Shown one piece after another: positions 24,823 to 33,369 of a DNA stretch of 64,000 nucleotides (positions within the stretch are counted from its first letter, which is position 1; every line of letters starts with the position of its first letter). Position numbers and translations under genes: made by a program. Origin of the DNA: Fervidobacterium gondwanense DSM 13020 (GTDB taxonomy: Bacteria; Thermotogota; Thermotogae; Thermotogales; Fervidobacteriaceae); NCBI RefSeq assembly GCF_900143265.1, contig NZ_FRDJ01000001.1, forward strand, positions 310,001 to 374,000, in the 5' to 3' direction. The notes under the pieces were generated by a model. That model worked only from the letters and a program-made list of their open reading frames with translations, did no database searches and had not been told where the DNA came from.

Positions 24823-26463
24823 TTACATCGTTTCAATGTCAACTTGTGAAATTGGTTGTATCTCGTATTCTCCCTTGAAGAGTGTGAGTATACCTGTTAC
24901 TTTAACCTTCTTACCCTCGGCTATACCTGTTAAGCTAATCCCTGTAGCTGACTTGATGTAGATTTTCACTTTCAAATTACCGGTATTAACTATGAAATTG
25001 TCCTTTGCTACATTCTCAACAGTTCCAACAACATACACCATGTTTGACATGTAAGCATCAGAAAGCTCTTTCAGTTCCACAGGCTGAACCTTAGCACTTC
25101 CAACAACCGTTACACTGTCCACGACTATTTCAAGTATGCCATTGTAGACTTTTGTTGAACCGCTGACGCTCACGACATCTCCAACCTTGAGTGTTGCAGG
25201 AATAGATCTTCCATACAACATTATAGCCCCTGTCTTGTCTTGAATGTACGTGGTTGAACCGCTCAAAAGTCCAACAGGAGCAAGGACTGTACCTGTAACG
25301 GTAACTTTTGAACCTTCAGGCATTTTGTATAGCTCTGCAATCGAAATTGTTTGTTCTTTTCCACCAGGCACAGAGGCGGTTTTTGGCATGAACTGCATTA
25401 CAGCAGCCTGTACACCAGCAAGGAAATCTATGCTCGCTTGGTAGTTGTATGTTACTCTCAAGAGTACCGACTGGGTTCCGGTCATAGATGATGAAACGTA
25501 CAAGTCACCATTAGCAAGGGATAAAGAAAAGTCCCCGGACGTTATCTTAACACCGTAGAGTGGCAACCAACCGCTTTCTGCCCATATGCTGTTGTATTTT
25601 GCAAACAACCCAACGTAGAAATTAGACAGGTTGTAGCCTATCTCGCCCATAACGTTCCAAGTGTTTGGCTGGTTCGGATTTGAAGGTTCTCCTGTTGCAA
25701 AGCTCACATCGTACTTATTGCCACCTATCCAAGCGAATTGACCTGCTGCAAATACAGGACCAGAACTAAGAGTTGCACCTATCAGGAAACTTGGCTCGTT
25801 GATAGTATTTGTCGCTGCACCGATGCCAGCCCAGTATTTCAAAGTTCCAAATGGTAAATTCTGCGTGTTTTGATAGTTCAATGAAAGTTGGTAGTACCTT
25901 GTTTCGTAATATGCCCCAAACTGTCCGAAATCGGTTCTGAGAGAACCGTACAGTGCGTAATTATTGAGCTCTAAACTGTACGCACCACCAAGTTCGTATG
26001 AATAATTTCCGAGCTTACCGGAGATGTATCCAACAATACCTCCAGGACCGATTTCTGTTGCTGAAGTTCTGTACGTATCGTACTTCAACCCACCAATCTG
26101 AACTCCCTCGTAATTGTTTGTAAGGCTACGTGATAACCTCATTCGCCCAATCGCTAAATACAATGTGTTTACGTAGTTATTATCCATTTTGAATCTTGAA
26201 TCGACAAAGTAATATCTCGGAACTATGAAATTCATACCAAAAAGATTAGATGTCGTATGTGAATATGTGAGGTAATCGGTTAACTTTAACGCGAAAGAAT
26301 CAAATGGACTTGGTAAAGTAAACGTCCAGTATCCTATAGGAAAATTGTCTATAGCTCCGGAATTAAGGTCGTACGTTAAATACCCCCTGAGCTGGAAATC
26401 GAGTTTGAAAGCCATAGATAGAACAGTTAAAATGACAAGCAAAGTAGCAAGGTATTTCCTCAC
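24823..26463 (-). CDS. Envelope beta-barrel-like protein with C-terminal two-OB module
   Basis: 546 residues. A signal peptide (ending near LSMAF) is followed by about 350 residues of alternating, aromatic-rich strands (LDFQLRGYLTYDLNSG, NYSYELGGAYSLELNNYALYG, TRYYQLSLNYQNT, ATLSSGPVFAAGQFAW), the look of an outer-membrane/toga beta-barrel. After a short linker (about 366-376) comes a module homologous to the exported two-OB protein: VTVTGTVLAPVGLLSG, TTYIQDKTGAIMLYG, LKVGDVVSVSG, and VKVTGILTLFKGEYEIQP. GTG 26463 has GGGAGGG upstream. First of three genes before the terminator at 23329. Barrel plus nucleic-acid-type OB domains suggests a surface DNA/RNA-binding pore (inference). Confidence 0.75.
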   Translation of the reverse strand: MRKYLATLLVILTVLSMAFKLDFQLRGYLTYDLNSGAIDNFPIGYWTFTLPSPFDSFALKLTDYLTYSHTTSNLFGMNFIVPRYYFVDSRFKMDNNYVNTLYLAIGRMRLSRSLTNNYEGVQIGGLKYDTYRTSATEIGPGGIVGYISGKLGNYSYELGGAYSLELNNYALYGSLRTDFGQFGAYYETRYYQLSLNYQNTQNLPFGTLKYWAGIGAATNTINEPSFLIGATLSSGPVFAAGQFAWIGGNKYDVSFATGEPSNPNQPNTWNVMGEIGYNLSNFYVGLFAKYNSIWAESGWLPLYGVKITSGDFSLSLANGDLYVSSSMTGTQSVLLRVTYNYQASIDFLAGVQAAVMQFMPKTASVPGGKEQTISIAELYKMPEGSKVTVTGTVLAPVGLLSGSTTYIQDKTGAIMLYGRSIPATLKVGDVVSVSGSTKVYNGILEIVVDSVTVVGSAKVQPVELKELSDAYMSNMVYVVGTVENVAKDNFIVNTGNLKVKIYIKSATGISLTGIAEGKKVKVTGILTLFKGEYEIQPISQVDIETM

Positions 26464-26512
26464 AACAATCCCTCCCGAGATTCAATAAGATTTGATTATC
26501 CGTTATTTGTCT

Positions 26513-26544
26513 AAATAACCCGGGACAAACCGCCCGGGTTATTT
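26513..26544 (-). terminator. Terminator between the lipoprotein and barrel genes
   Basis: AAATAACCCGGG (26513-26524) pairs perfectly with CCCGGGTTATTT (26533-26544) around 8 nt. It lies 43 nt after the lipoprotein stop; the T-rich side is short. Confidence 0.7.
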
Positions 26545-26586
26545 CTATCCGCAAACATTAAATCATGTTTCACTTACGAAAAATTA

Positions 26587-28815
26587 TCAAAATTCCCACT
26601 TTAGTCTTGGATAGTCATTGCCTTCGTCGATTTTCCAAATATTCGTGAAGTCCCAATCCACAAACGTTGTTTGCTGTTTCATCTCAGCCGTTGTCTTTCC
26701 GATTTGGAGAGAGCTACTTGCTGAGCCAGTTGTTGTTCCAGAAACCGTTGTATCAAAGTAGTTTTTGCCACTGTCAGCCGTAACTGATACACTTGCACCA
26801 CCTATAAACCCTCTCCAGTTTGTACTTGAACCATTTGGTGCAACCGCTGCGTAGGAACTCACAATTTTAATCTGACCATTGTTAGAAACAGAAGCTAACC
26901 CAATCAGACCACCGATGTTGGATGCACCATTTACAAATGTAAGAGTACCAGTAGCATAGCAGTTTTCAATTATACCGACAACATTAGTTCCCGTGCTGAA
27001 AAATCTTCCAACCAAAACACCAGTACGGCTATTTGAAAAGTTCGAAGTAACGGTAACATTGCTCGCAAAGGATTCTCTCAAAATCATCGGCTGTGTTGTT
27101 GAATCTGTAGTCACATCACCAATCAGCCCACCAGCATATGGGTAGCTGGTACCTGTTGAATATGTTGAAGTTATGCTTGAGTTTCTTACACCGACTCTTA
27201 TAACGCTCGAATTTTTCGCTGCCCCAGCAAGAGCACCCACATATTGCTTTGCGGTTATATTAAAGTTTTCCAATATCAAATTCTTAACTGTTGAGCTTAA
27301 GAGATATCCGAACAATCCTGCGTTTGACCTATTGCTGTCATTATAGGCGAGGTTCTTAATCTTCTTGTTATTACCATCAAACACACCTTTGAATGCTGTA
27401 TTATCCAAGTCGGTGCTGCTGAAAGTCCCAATCGGTGTCCAAGCAACTCCATTAAGATCTAAGTCTTCTAAGAGCTTAAAATAATAGCTCTTTGCTCTGT
27501 AGTTATCATCGCCCAAAAGTTTCAGCTGATTCACGGTGCCTATCAAGTATGGATCGCTTTCCGTACCATTTCCGCCTGCAAATGTGTAACCAATCTCAGC
27601 TTTTTCAACTTCCTCCTTTGGACCCTCTTCTCCGTCGACCACAGGTGCAACAGCAATAGCTTTGACGTTGTCATATTCAGATGTAGTTAAACCAAATGAG
27701 TAACTTTTATCAGACGTCGTTCCTACCAATTCATAAGCTCCGGAAACTTTCTTGTAAATCTTGAACTCCGTAGCAGAACCATGCGACCAGCTGAGGTACA
27801 TTTTTCCATTGTAATCATCGTATTTTGCATTCAAATCTGTTACTGGGTCTACTGATACGATTTGAATTTCACTAATCGTCAAAACTTTACTCTTTGAAAC
27901 TCCCTTAACAACCTGAATTCCTACCGATGTTGGGGTTGCTTCAACAGGCAACACAACATTTGTGAGTGTCGTCGTGGTTGCAAGAACCGTTCTAGTAGCT
28001 CCTTCGAGTGTTAAGTACACGTTGAATGATGCACCATTAACTTCAGAACTCCAACCGAGCGTTACGGTCTTTGAGTTCGGATTGTACTTAGCGCTAACAC
28101 CTGTAACCTGAGGCAATTCCATTTCAACTTTGTCAGGGAATACGACAAACTCCCAAACATCGTTGTAGTATTTTGTATAACCCACGAGCGTTGCTGGAGT
28201 AGTCGTTGTCGGCTTATATATTGCATCTATATCAGCACTTTTGAAAACACTTATTGTAGCATATTCTCCATCATTTACCGGATATTTAAATTCGTAAGTG
28301 TTTGTCAATTGTCCGTTATTTCCTGTGAACTCGCCGTAGACATATGCATACCTTATGTCCCAGAGAGCTCTTGTTTCTTTTTCATTATCTAGGCTCTTAT
28401 CAAGAAGTACCGGTTCGATGATGGTATCATCATTACTAAGTTCTTTTGTTCCGCTGGTAAGGTCTATTTCCAAAAACTTTGAATATGTCTTGCCTATAGT
28501 ATTTCTTACGGTAAGTTTTTTTCCAAGGTCTGTCTCAGAGAGATTTGCCTTGTAAACATAGATAGCAGTAGTTGCATCAGATATTATCGCATTAGTACCT
28601 GAGACGTAAATAACTTTTCCGGAAATTTCCGGAATCGTTATTCCGGTGTCTGGATTTACTGAGTTCAATATATCGAGTTTCCATCCGTATATGTCCTTTT
28701 TTACCGTTCCGCCACCGCCGTTGCCTCCACCACCTTGGTTCTGAGGAACACATGAGAAAACCAATAGGAGAGTTGTCAAAACCGCAAGAAAAATGAAAAA
28801 CTTGCTTCTACTCAT
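26587..28815 (-). CDS. Large surface lipoprotein: OB-like, Fn3-like and GLUG-like regions
   Basis: 742 residues. A signal peptide with lipobox VFSC (Cys 22) and a Gly/Asn linker (NQGGGGNGGGG) precede four regions: about 55-235, beta-rich with ISGKVIYVSGTNAIISD and AIYVYKANLSETDLGKKLTV, an OB-like pattern; 240-330 and 335-410, two fibronectin-III-like units (VTGVSAKYNPNSKTVTLGWS, VTDLNAKYDDYNGKMYLSWS); and 415-742, beginning AGGNGTESDPYLIGTVNQLK and containing repeated GALAG, GGLIG units like GLUG motifs of adhesins. Likely surface anchored and adhesive; the ligand is unknown. GGGGGTG precedes ATG 28815. Separate promoter and terminator, but same strand as the nuclease operon. Confidence 0.75.
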   Translation of the reverse strand: MSRSKFFIFLAVLTTLLLVFSCVPQNQGGGGNGGGGTVKKDIYGWKLDILNSVNPDTGITIPEISGKVIYVSGTNAIISDATTAIYVYKANLSETDLGKKLTVRNTIGKTYSKFLEIDLTSGTKELSNDDTIIEPVLLDKSLDNEKETRALWDIRYAYVYGEFTGNNGQLTNTYEFKYPVNDGEYATISVFKSADIDAIYKPTTTTPATLVGYTKYYNDVWEFVVFPDKVEMELPQVTGVSAKYNPNSKTVTLGWSSEVNGASFNVYLTLEGATRTVLATTTTLTNVVLPVEATPTSVGIQVVKGVSKSKVLTISEIQIVSVDPVTDLNAKYDDYNGKMYLSWSHGSATEFKIYKKVSGAYELVGTTSDKSYSFGLTTSEYDNVKAIAVAPVVDGEEGPKEEVEKAEIGYTFAGGNGTESDPYLIGTVNQLKLLGDDNYRAKSYYFKLLEDLDLNGVAWTPIGTFSSTDLDNTAFKGVFDGNNKKIKNLAYNDSNRSNAGLFGYLLSSTVKNLILENFNITAKQYVGALAGAAKNSSVIRVGVRNSSITSTYSTGTSYPYAGGLIGDVTTDSTTQPMILRESFASNVTVTSNFSNSRTGVLVGRFFSTGTNVVGIIENCYATGTLTFVNGASNIGGLIGLASVSNNGQIKIVSSYAAVAPNGSSTNWRGFIGGASVSVTADSGKNYFDTTVSGTTTGSASSSLQIGKTTAEMKQQTTFVDWDFTNIWKIDEGNDYPRLKWEF

Positions 28816-28845
28816 GAATATACACCCCCTGTAAGTAATGTGGAT

Positions 28846-28855
28846 AACTGATTAA
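28846..28855 (-). repeat. TTAATCAGTT leader motif, copy before the lipoprotein gene
   Basis: Minus-strand TTAATCAGTT 30 nt before the lipoprotein start, matching the copy at 23995-24004. A further copy in the same orientation lies at 21811-21820 and a reverse-oriented one at 24792-24801. Confidence 0.45.
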
Positions 28856-28877
28856 CTAACTATTGTTTTAGCTGATT

Positions 28878-28886
28878 ATTATATCA
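28878..28886 (-). promoter_or_regulatory. Extended -10 promoter of the lipoprotein gene
   Basis: Minus strand TGATATAAT (28886-28878), a perfect TATAAT with the TGn extension. The -35 position is poor. The start codon is 62 nt downstream. Confidence 0.55.
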
Positions 28887-29084
28887 CAAAACGTATCTTA
28901 CTTGTACCTTCTAAGTAATAAATATGAACATTTACATTAAAATTATCGCCAACTACATTTTAAAATCTCTTCTTATCTTTGATTTTCTTTGCAATTTAAT
29001 ACTAAACCTCTTCTATTTTATTATAGCATTAACTTTCAGAAATTAATGTAGTTCAGCTAAGTTCCATTAATTGGCATCTTAATA
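28887..29084. other. AT-rich spacer without recognised gene
   Basis: About 200 very AT-rich bases between the lipoprotein promoter and the rocA terminator. I see no open frame with a ribosome site and no structured RNA. Confidence 0.5.
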
Positions 29085-29122
29085 AAGAACAAAAAGCTCT
29101 GGCTGACTTTACGTCAGCCAGA
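29085..29122 (-). terminator. Terminator of the ornithine/rocA operon
   Basis: TCTGGCTGAC (29098-29107) pairs perfectly with GTCAGCCAGA (29113-29122) around TTTAC. On the minus strand it is followed by GCTTTTTGTTCTTT. A second small palindrome (29127-29143, TTTTGAG and CTCAAAA) lies between it and the gene end. Confidence 0.85.
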
Positions 29123-29169
29123 ACATTTTTGAGATTCTCAAAATTATATCGTTTAGAACGTTTAAATCG

Positions 29170-30744
29170 CTAAATCCTCTCGCTTATCGCCTTCGCTTGT
29201 AAGAACAATCCAAGGTAGTCCCTTCCGCCCGCTTTACTGTCTGTTCCTGACATGTTGAATCCACCAAATGGGTGCACGCCGACGAGTGCTCCGGTCGATT
29301 TTCTGTTGAAGTAAAGGTTACCTACGTGGAATTCTTCTTTTGCTCGTTCTATCCTACTTCTATCCCTTGAATAAAGTGAACCAGTCAAACCGTATTCTGT
29401 TGCGTTCGCTATTCTTAGTGCGTCGTCAAAATCTTCGGCTTTGATAATCGCAAGCACTGGTCCGAAGATTTCCTCCTGAGCTATGCGTGCGTCCCACGCT
29501 ACGTCTTTGAATATAGTCGGCTCAATGAAGTATCCGCCGAGGTCTTCACGTGCGTTTCCACCAAATATCAGCTGTCCTTCTTTCTTGCCTATCTCTATAT
29601 ATGCCATTATCTTTTCCATCGAGCTCTTGTTGACAACTGGACCGAGCCAGTTTTCCTTGTACCTCACATCACCTATCGTTATCTTCTTTGCCCTTTCGAT
29701 TACTTTTTCAACAAGTGTATCGTAAACATCTTTTACTATCACAGCACGGCTACCTGCACTGCATTTTTGACCTTGGAAACCGAATGCGCTGACGATGATG
29801 CCTTCCGCCGCCGCATCAAGGTCCGCTGTCTCGTCAACAACTACAGCATCTTTTCCGCCCATTTCAAGTACCGTTCTCTTAATCCATATCTGTCCCGGCT
29901 GAGGTTTTGCAGCGAGTTCGTGGATGCGCAATCCAACATCTTTTGAACCCGTGAAGCTTATGAACCTCGTCTTTGGGTGCTTGACTAAGAATTCTCCCGC
30001 AAGAGCTCCGCTTCCTGTCAAAAAGTTGACAACTCCATCGGGCAAGCCCACTTCTTGCAATACTTCGAAGAATTTCGCAGCTATTATAGGGCTGTCGCTT
30101 GCCGGTTTTAAAACTACTGTGTTACCCGTTACAATCGCAGCACTCGTCATTCCAACGAGTATCGCAAGTGGGAAGTTCCATGGTGGAATGACTATGCCAA
30201 CGCCGAGTGGTATATACCTGAGTTCGTTGTATTCGCCTGGAATCCTGACAACCGGCTGTTCTGAAGCGTACCTTAGCATTTCCCTTGCGTAGAATTCCAA
30301 GAAATCTATCGCTTCAGATGTGTCAGCATCTGCTTCACCCCAGTTCTTGCCAACTTCGTAGACCATAACTGCGTCGAATTCGAATTTTCTCTCTTTGATT
30401 CTTTTCGCCGCTTTGAGCAGGTACTCTGCTCGTACGTGTGCTGGTGTTCTGCTCCATGTCTTGAACGCTTCCCATGCAGCTTCGAGCGCTTTTTCTGCAA
30501 GCTCTTCGTTTGCGCTGTTCGCAATTCCGACGATTTCTTCCGGCTTGCTCGGGTTAATTGATTTGATCTTTTTTTCCGTCTTGTACGCTTTTCCTCCGAT
30601 GACGATGTCGTACTCTTTTCCGAACTCCCTGTAGACTTTTTCGAGAGCTTCTTTCATCTTCGCTTCGTTTTCTGGTTTTGAAAAGTCAGTCACAGGTTCG
30701 TTTTTGAATGGTGGTATGATCGTCCAATCCGTAGCCTCGTACAT
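29170..30744 (-). CDS. rocA: L-glutamate gamma-semialdehyde (P5C) dehydrogenase
   Basis: NAD(P)-dependent oxidation of glutamate semialdehyde (from P5C) to glutamate, cytosolic. 524 residues, the length of RocA/PruA single-domain enzymes. Visible: [29 protein letters not shown], catalytic Glu in [11 protein letters not shown], catalytic Cys in GQKCSAGSR, and [11 protein letters not shown]. It follows oraE by 59 nt on the same strand and precedes the terminator, so it is probably the last gene of the ornithine operon. That would let ornithine or proline carbon enter glutamate. Confidence 0.92.
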   Translation of the reverse strand: MYEATDWTIIPPFKNEPVTDFSKPENEAKMKEALEKVYREFGKEYDIVIGGKAYKTEKKIKSINPSKPEEIVGIANSANEELAEKALEAAWEAFKTWSRTPAHVRAEYLLKAAKRIKERKFEFDAVMVYEVGKNWGEADADTSEAIDFLEFYAREMLRYASEQPVVRIPGEYNELRYIPLGVGIVIPPWNFPLAILVGMTSAAIVTGNTVVLKPASDSPIIAAKFFEVLQEVGLPDGVVNFLTGSGALAGEFLVKHPKTRFISFTGSKDVGLRIHELAAKPQPGQIWIKRTVLEMGGKDAVVVDETADLDAAAEGIIVSAFGFQGQKCSAGSRAVIVKDVYDTLVEKVIERAKKITIGDVRYKENWLGPVVNKSSMEKIMAYIEIGKKEGQLIFGGNAREDLGGYFIEPTIFKDVAWDARIAQEEIFGPVLAIIKAEDFDDALRIANATEYGLTGSLYSRDRSRIERAKEEFHVGNLYFNRKSTGALVGVHPFGGFNMSGTDSKAGGRDYLGLFLQAKAISERI

Positions 30745-30803
30745 CCCTGTCCCCCCTTGAATTTTTGTAAGTACCTCAAGAATGTTTTAATTTAAGTAGC
30801 ACA

Positions 30804-33002
30804 TTAATTTCCTTCTTTCTCTTTCAATCTTTTGACTATGAATGATGCAACGTGTATACCTTTTGTGCCCCTTCCGAATCCTGCATCTACGCCGTTCTCT
30901 ATCGCTAAGTCGTTGTTTATCTGCGTTCCACCGACGATGATGAGCACTTTGTCCCTAATACCTTTTTCTATCGCAAGTTCGTTCAACCTGCGCATGTTTC
31001 GAATGTGGACGTCGTTATGAGTGATTATCATAGATGCGAGTATCGCATCAGCGCCAGTCTCAATTGCCGCGTCTATAAGTTTTTCAGGTGGTACGCTCGT
31101 GCCAAGGTATGTGTATTTAATACCGTATTTTTCTATACCACCGTGTTTTATGTCGAGGACTTCTCTCAATCCAACCGAGTGTTCGTCTTCTCCAACTGTT
31201 GCAGCAACTACCTTGATTGGCCTTTTTTCAACGTAGCTGAAGAGCTCTTCTTCTGGAAGTGTTTCTGGTTTCTTCGGAAGCTCAAGCTCGTCTACCTTAA
31301 TTTCGAATGGAACCTTTGCTTTGAGTTCGATGTACGTTCCTTCAACTGGGTGGAGAACGGTCTTCGCAATTATCGTTGGCTCTTCAAGCCCAAGTTTTTC
31401 ACACACGGCTAACGCAGCGGCTTCTGCGTATTCTTCTGGCAGTGAGAATGTCATGTCAAGCTGTATCCAGCCGTCTGCAAACCATTCAACCTCTGGCTTG
31501 ATTACGTTCCTTGACCTCATGTCTTTTATCTTTTGTAGCCTGAGGTTGACGTTATCAGTCTCGTCGAGCTCATCTATGAATTGTATCTTCTCCGGTTTGT
31601 GGAACGTACAGCCTCCTATCAAGTCACAAGGCTTTTCGATACCTTCCGGCAAATTGTTGTAGCCGAAGTGTTCACATACCGGTGCCATGTAGTCGTGGTC
31701 TCTCGGAACGACCGTACCTGCCGCAAGTTCTCCGTCTTTCTTTCGAGCGATTCCATCGCCGAATCTTTCGGGATAGTATCCGTTGTCAACGAACATACCA
31801 GCTTCAAGTGCCTCGAAGTACCCACCCATTTCGATTATCTCTTCAAGCATCAGGATAGCTCTCATCTTCAATTCTCTGACCTTTTCTCTAATCGCTTCTT
31901 GGTCTATCTTGACGTATTTCTTTATCCCGTCGAGTGCAAGGAGTGTGTGCTTTGCAGTTTCAACACCTCTTATTGAGTTTATGTGCCATGGAACGTTTCT
32001 TCCTTCGTCGGGGGTTATAGTTGACTGCAAGTCCGCACTTGTAAGTCTCGAAAGCATTGCATTTATAACGTGCGCCCTTGTTGCGTCGAACAAGTCTGAT
32101 TCGATGTATCTTGTGTTCATCTGTGCCCTAAACCTGTATCCTTGGAAGAGTTCTCTCAGTGCAACGGCGTATGGCAAGTCTATTCTCATTTCCGGAAGTG
32201 GTGCAATCACTGGTGGAACGGTTGACAGAGCTATGTTTTCCTTCGGCATTCCTACTTTTACAGAATACATACAGTTTATACCGTGCTGTACGAGTAGTTC
32301 GGGCATGACTGTCCATGCAAGTTTTGCGGAGGCGTTTGCGTTGTGCGCTCCGTCTATCTGCAACATATTCGCCCAAGCCATTATTTTCTTTGCAACCGCT
32401 GCATCAACAAATGACCTTACTGGGTTGACGCCCCTGTAAAGAACGTTGTACTGCGGGTCTTGGTGAGCTCCGTTCACACCTTCTTCGGCAAATAGGACAG
32501 CTATCTCTGGACCGGCAACACCGGAAACATAACTGTGGAAGTTGATAGGTCTTCCAACTTCGTCTTCTATTAAATCGAGCGCCTTTCTTGTTGCACGCAC
32601 TTGCTTTCTTGTTATCGGTATACCGCCGACACCTTCTGGCGTTCCTTCAATAAGCCCGTCGAAGTGCGATTGTCCGAGCGTTCTGATAACCATTATATGA
32701 TCCGCACCGTGCCATGCAGCCATGCGCATGCGCCTTATGTCGTCTTCGAATCTACCAGAGGCTATTTCACTTGTGATAACGACATCCGGCTGCGGGTCGA
32801 TGTTGTTGAAGTAGTGTGCTGCTGGTAATGGAATACTCTTTTTCAGTGGTTCGCTTACCTGATAGTATTCATATCTGTCTATTTTTGTACCCTCTGGCAA
32901 TTTCTTTCTCCAAGTCCAGCCTCTTCTTCTTGGGCGGTATTTATCCAAATCCTTCAATATTTCTTCAACATCGATTGGTTTCATGGGCTCGAGTTTATCC
33001 AT
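30804..33002 (-). CDS. oraE: D-ornithine 4,5-aminomutase, large subunit OraE
   Basis: Adenosylcobalamin- and PLP-dependent mutase subunit, 732 residues: moves the amino group of D-ornithine from C5 to C4, giving 2,4-diaminopentanoate. A TIM-barrel part (about 60-400) is followed by a C-terminal B12-binding Rossmann domain (about 595-730). The cobalt-ligand motif DxHxxG is D606-E-H608-S-V-G611, and the PLP lysine is K619 in LDIKHGG, exactly 11 residues after the His as in the clostridial enzyme. Start overlaps the oraS stop by 8 bp. Acts as a complex with OraS. Mechanism-inactivated enzyme may need a GlmL-type chaperone. Confidence 0.95.
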   Translation of the reverse strand: MDKLEPMKPIDVEEILKDLDKYRPRRRGWTWRKKLPEGTKIDRYEYYQVSEPLKKSIPLPAAHYFNNIDPQPDVVITSEIASGRFEDDIRRMRMAAWHGADHIMVIRTLGQSHFDGLIEGTPEGVGGIPITRKQVRATRKALDLIEDEVGRPINFHSYVSGVAGPEIAVLFAEEGVNGAHQDPQYNVLYRGVNPVRSFVDAAVAKKIMAWANMLQIDGAHNANASAKLAWTVMPELLVQHGINCMYSVKVGMPKENIALSTVPPVIAPLPEMRIDLPYAVALRELFQGYRFRAQMNTRYIESDLFDATRAHVINAMLSRLTSADLQSTITPDEGRNVPWHINSIRGVETAKHTLLALDGIKKYVKIDQEAIREKVRELKMRAILMLEEIIEMGGYFEALEAGMFVDNGYYPERFGDGIARKKDGELAAGTVVPRDHDYMAPVCEHFGYNNLPEGIEKPCDLIGGCTFHKPEKIQFIDELDETDNVNLRLQKIKDMRSRNVIKPEVEWFADGWIQLDMTFSLPEEYAEAAALAVCEKLGLEEPTIIAKTVLHPVEGTYIELKAKVPFEIKVDELELPKKPETLPEEELFSYVEKRPIKVVAATVGEDEHSVGLREVLDIKHGGIEKYGIKYTYLGTSVPPEKLIDAAIETGADAILASMIITHNDVHIRNMRRLNELAIEKGIRDKVLIIVGGTQINNDLAIENGVDAGFGRGTKGIHVASFIVKRLKEKEGN

Positions 33003-33369
33003 TGTGCTTCACCCCTTTGAAGATCCTGTCTACTTCGTCCCAGTACTGCCCGTTTATCATTCTTCTTCCTGCCTCTATGTAGTCAATATTGTGCTCTTTT
33101 GCAATGCGCCAGACAATGTGACCTGCTCCTTTTCCAAGCAAGCCTCTTTCGAAAATCATATCCACAAGTTTTTTAGCTTCAAGACTGTTGAATCCCATCC
33201 TAAGCAGGACAGAGCGCTCAATTGAAGGACTCGTGTGCGTCCTTGCAAGCTCTACAAGTGGATCTACAACTTTCTCGACAAGTTGCCAAAAGTAAGCGTT
33301 GAGCTCTTCGTCAGTCATATTCTGAAGGTGCTTTGACCTTTCCTGGAAGTCATCTGGTCTTGGTCTCAT
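32995..33369 (-). CDS. oraS: D-ornithine 4,5-aminomutase, small subunit OraS
   Basis: 124 residues, the usual size of the helical small subunit that partners OraE. Recognisable blocks: RPDDFQERSKHLQNMTDEEL, ELARTHTSPSIERSVLLRMGF and VWRIAKEHNIDYIEAGRRM. ATG 33369 is chosen because it overlaps the ortB stop in an ATGA and GGAGGGAA precedes it; a longer in-frame start at 33399 is less likely. Confidence 0.93.
   Translation of the reverse strand: MRPRPDDFQERSKHLQNMTDEELNAYFWQLVEKVVDPLVELARTHTSPSIERSVLLRMGFNSLEAKKLVDMIFERGLLGKGAGHIVWRIAKEHNIDYIEAGRRMINGQYWDEVDRIFKGVKHNG

Noticed and set aside
31783-32439. 218-codon plus-strand frame opposite oraE
   Set aside because: Antisense shadow of a conserved enzyme; no start signal and Ser/Phe-rich random content.
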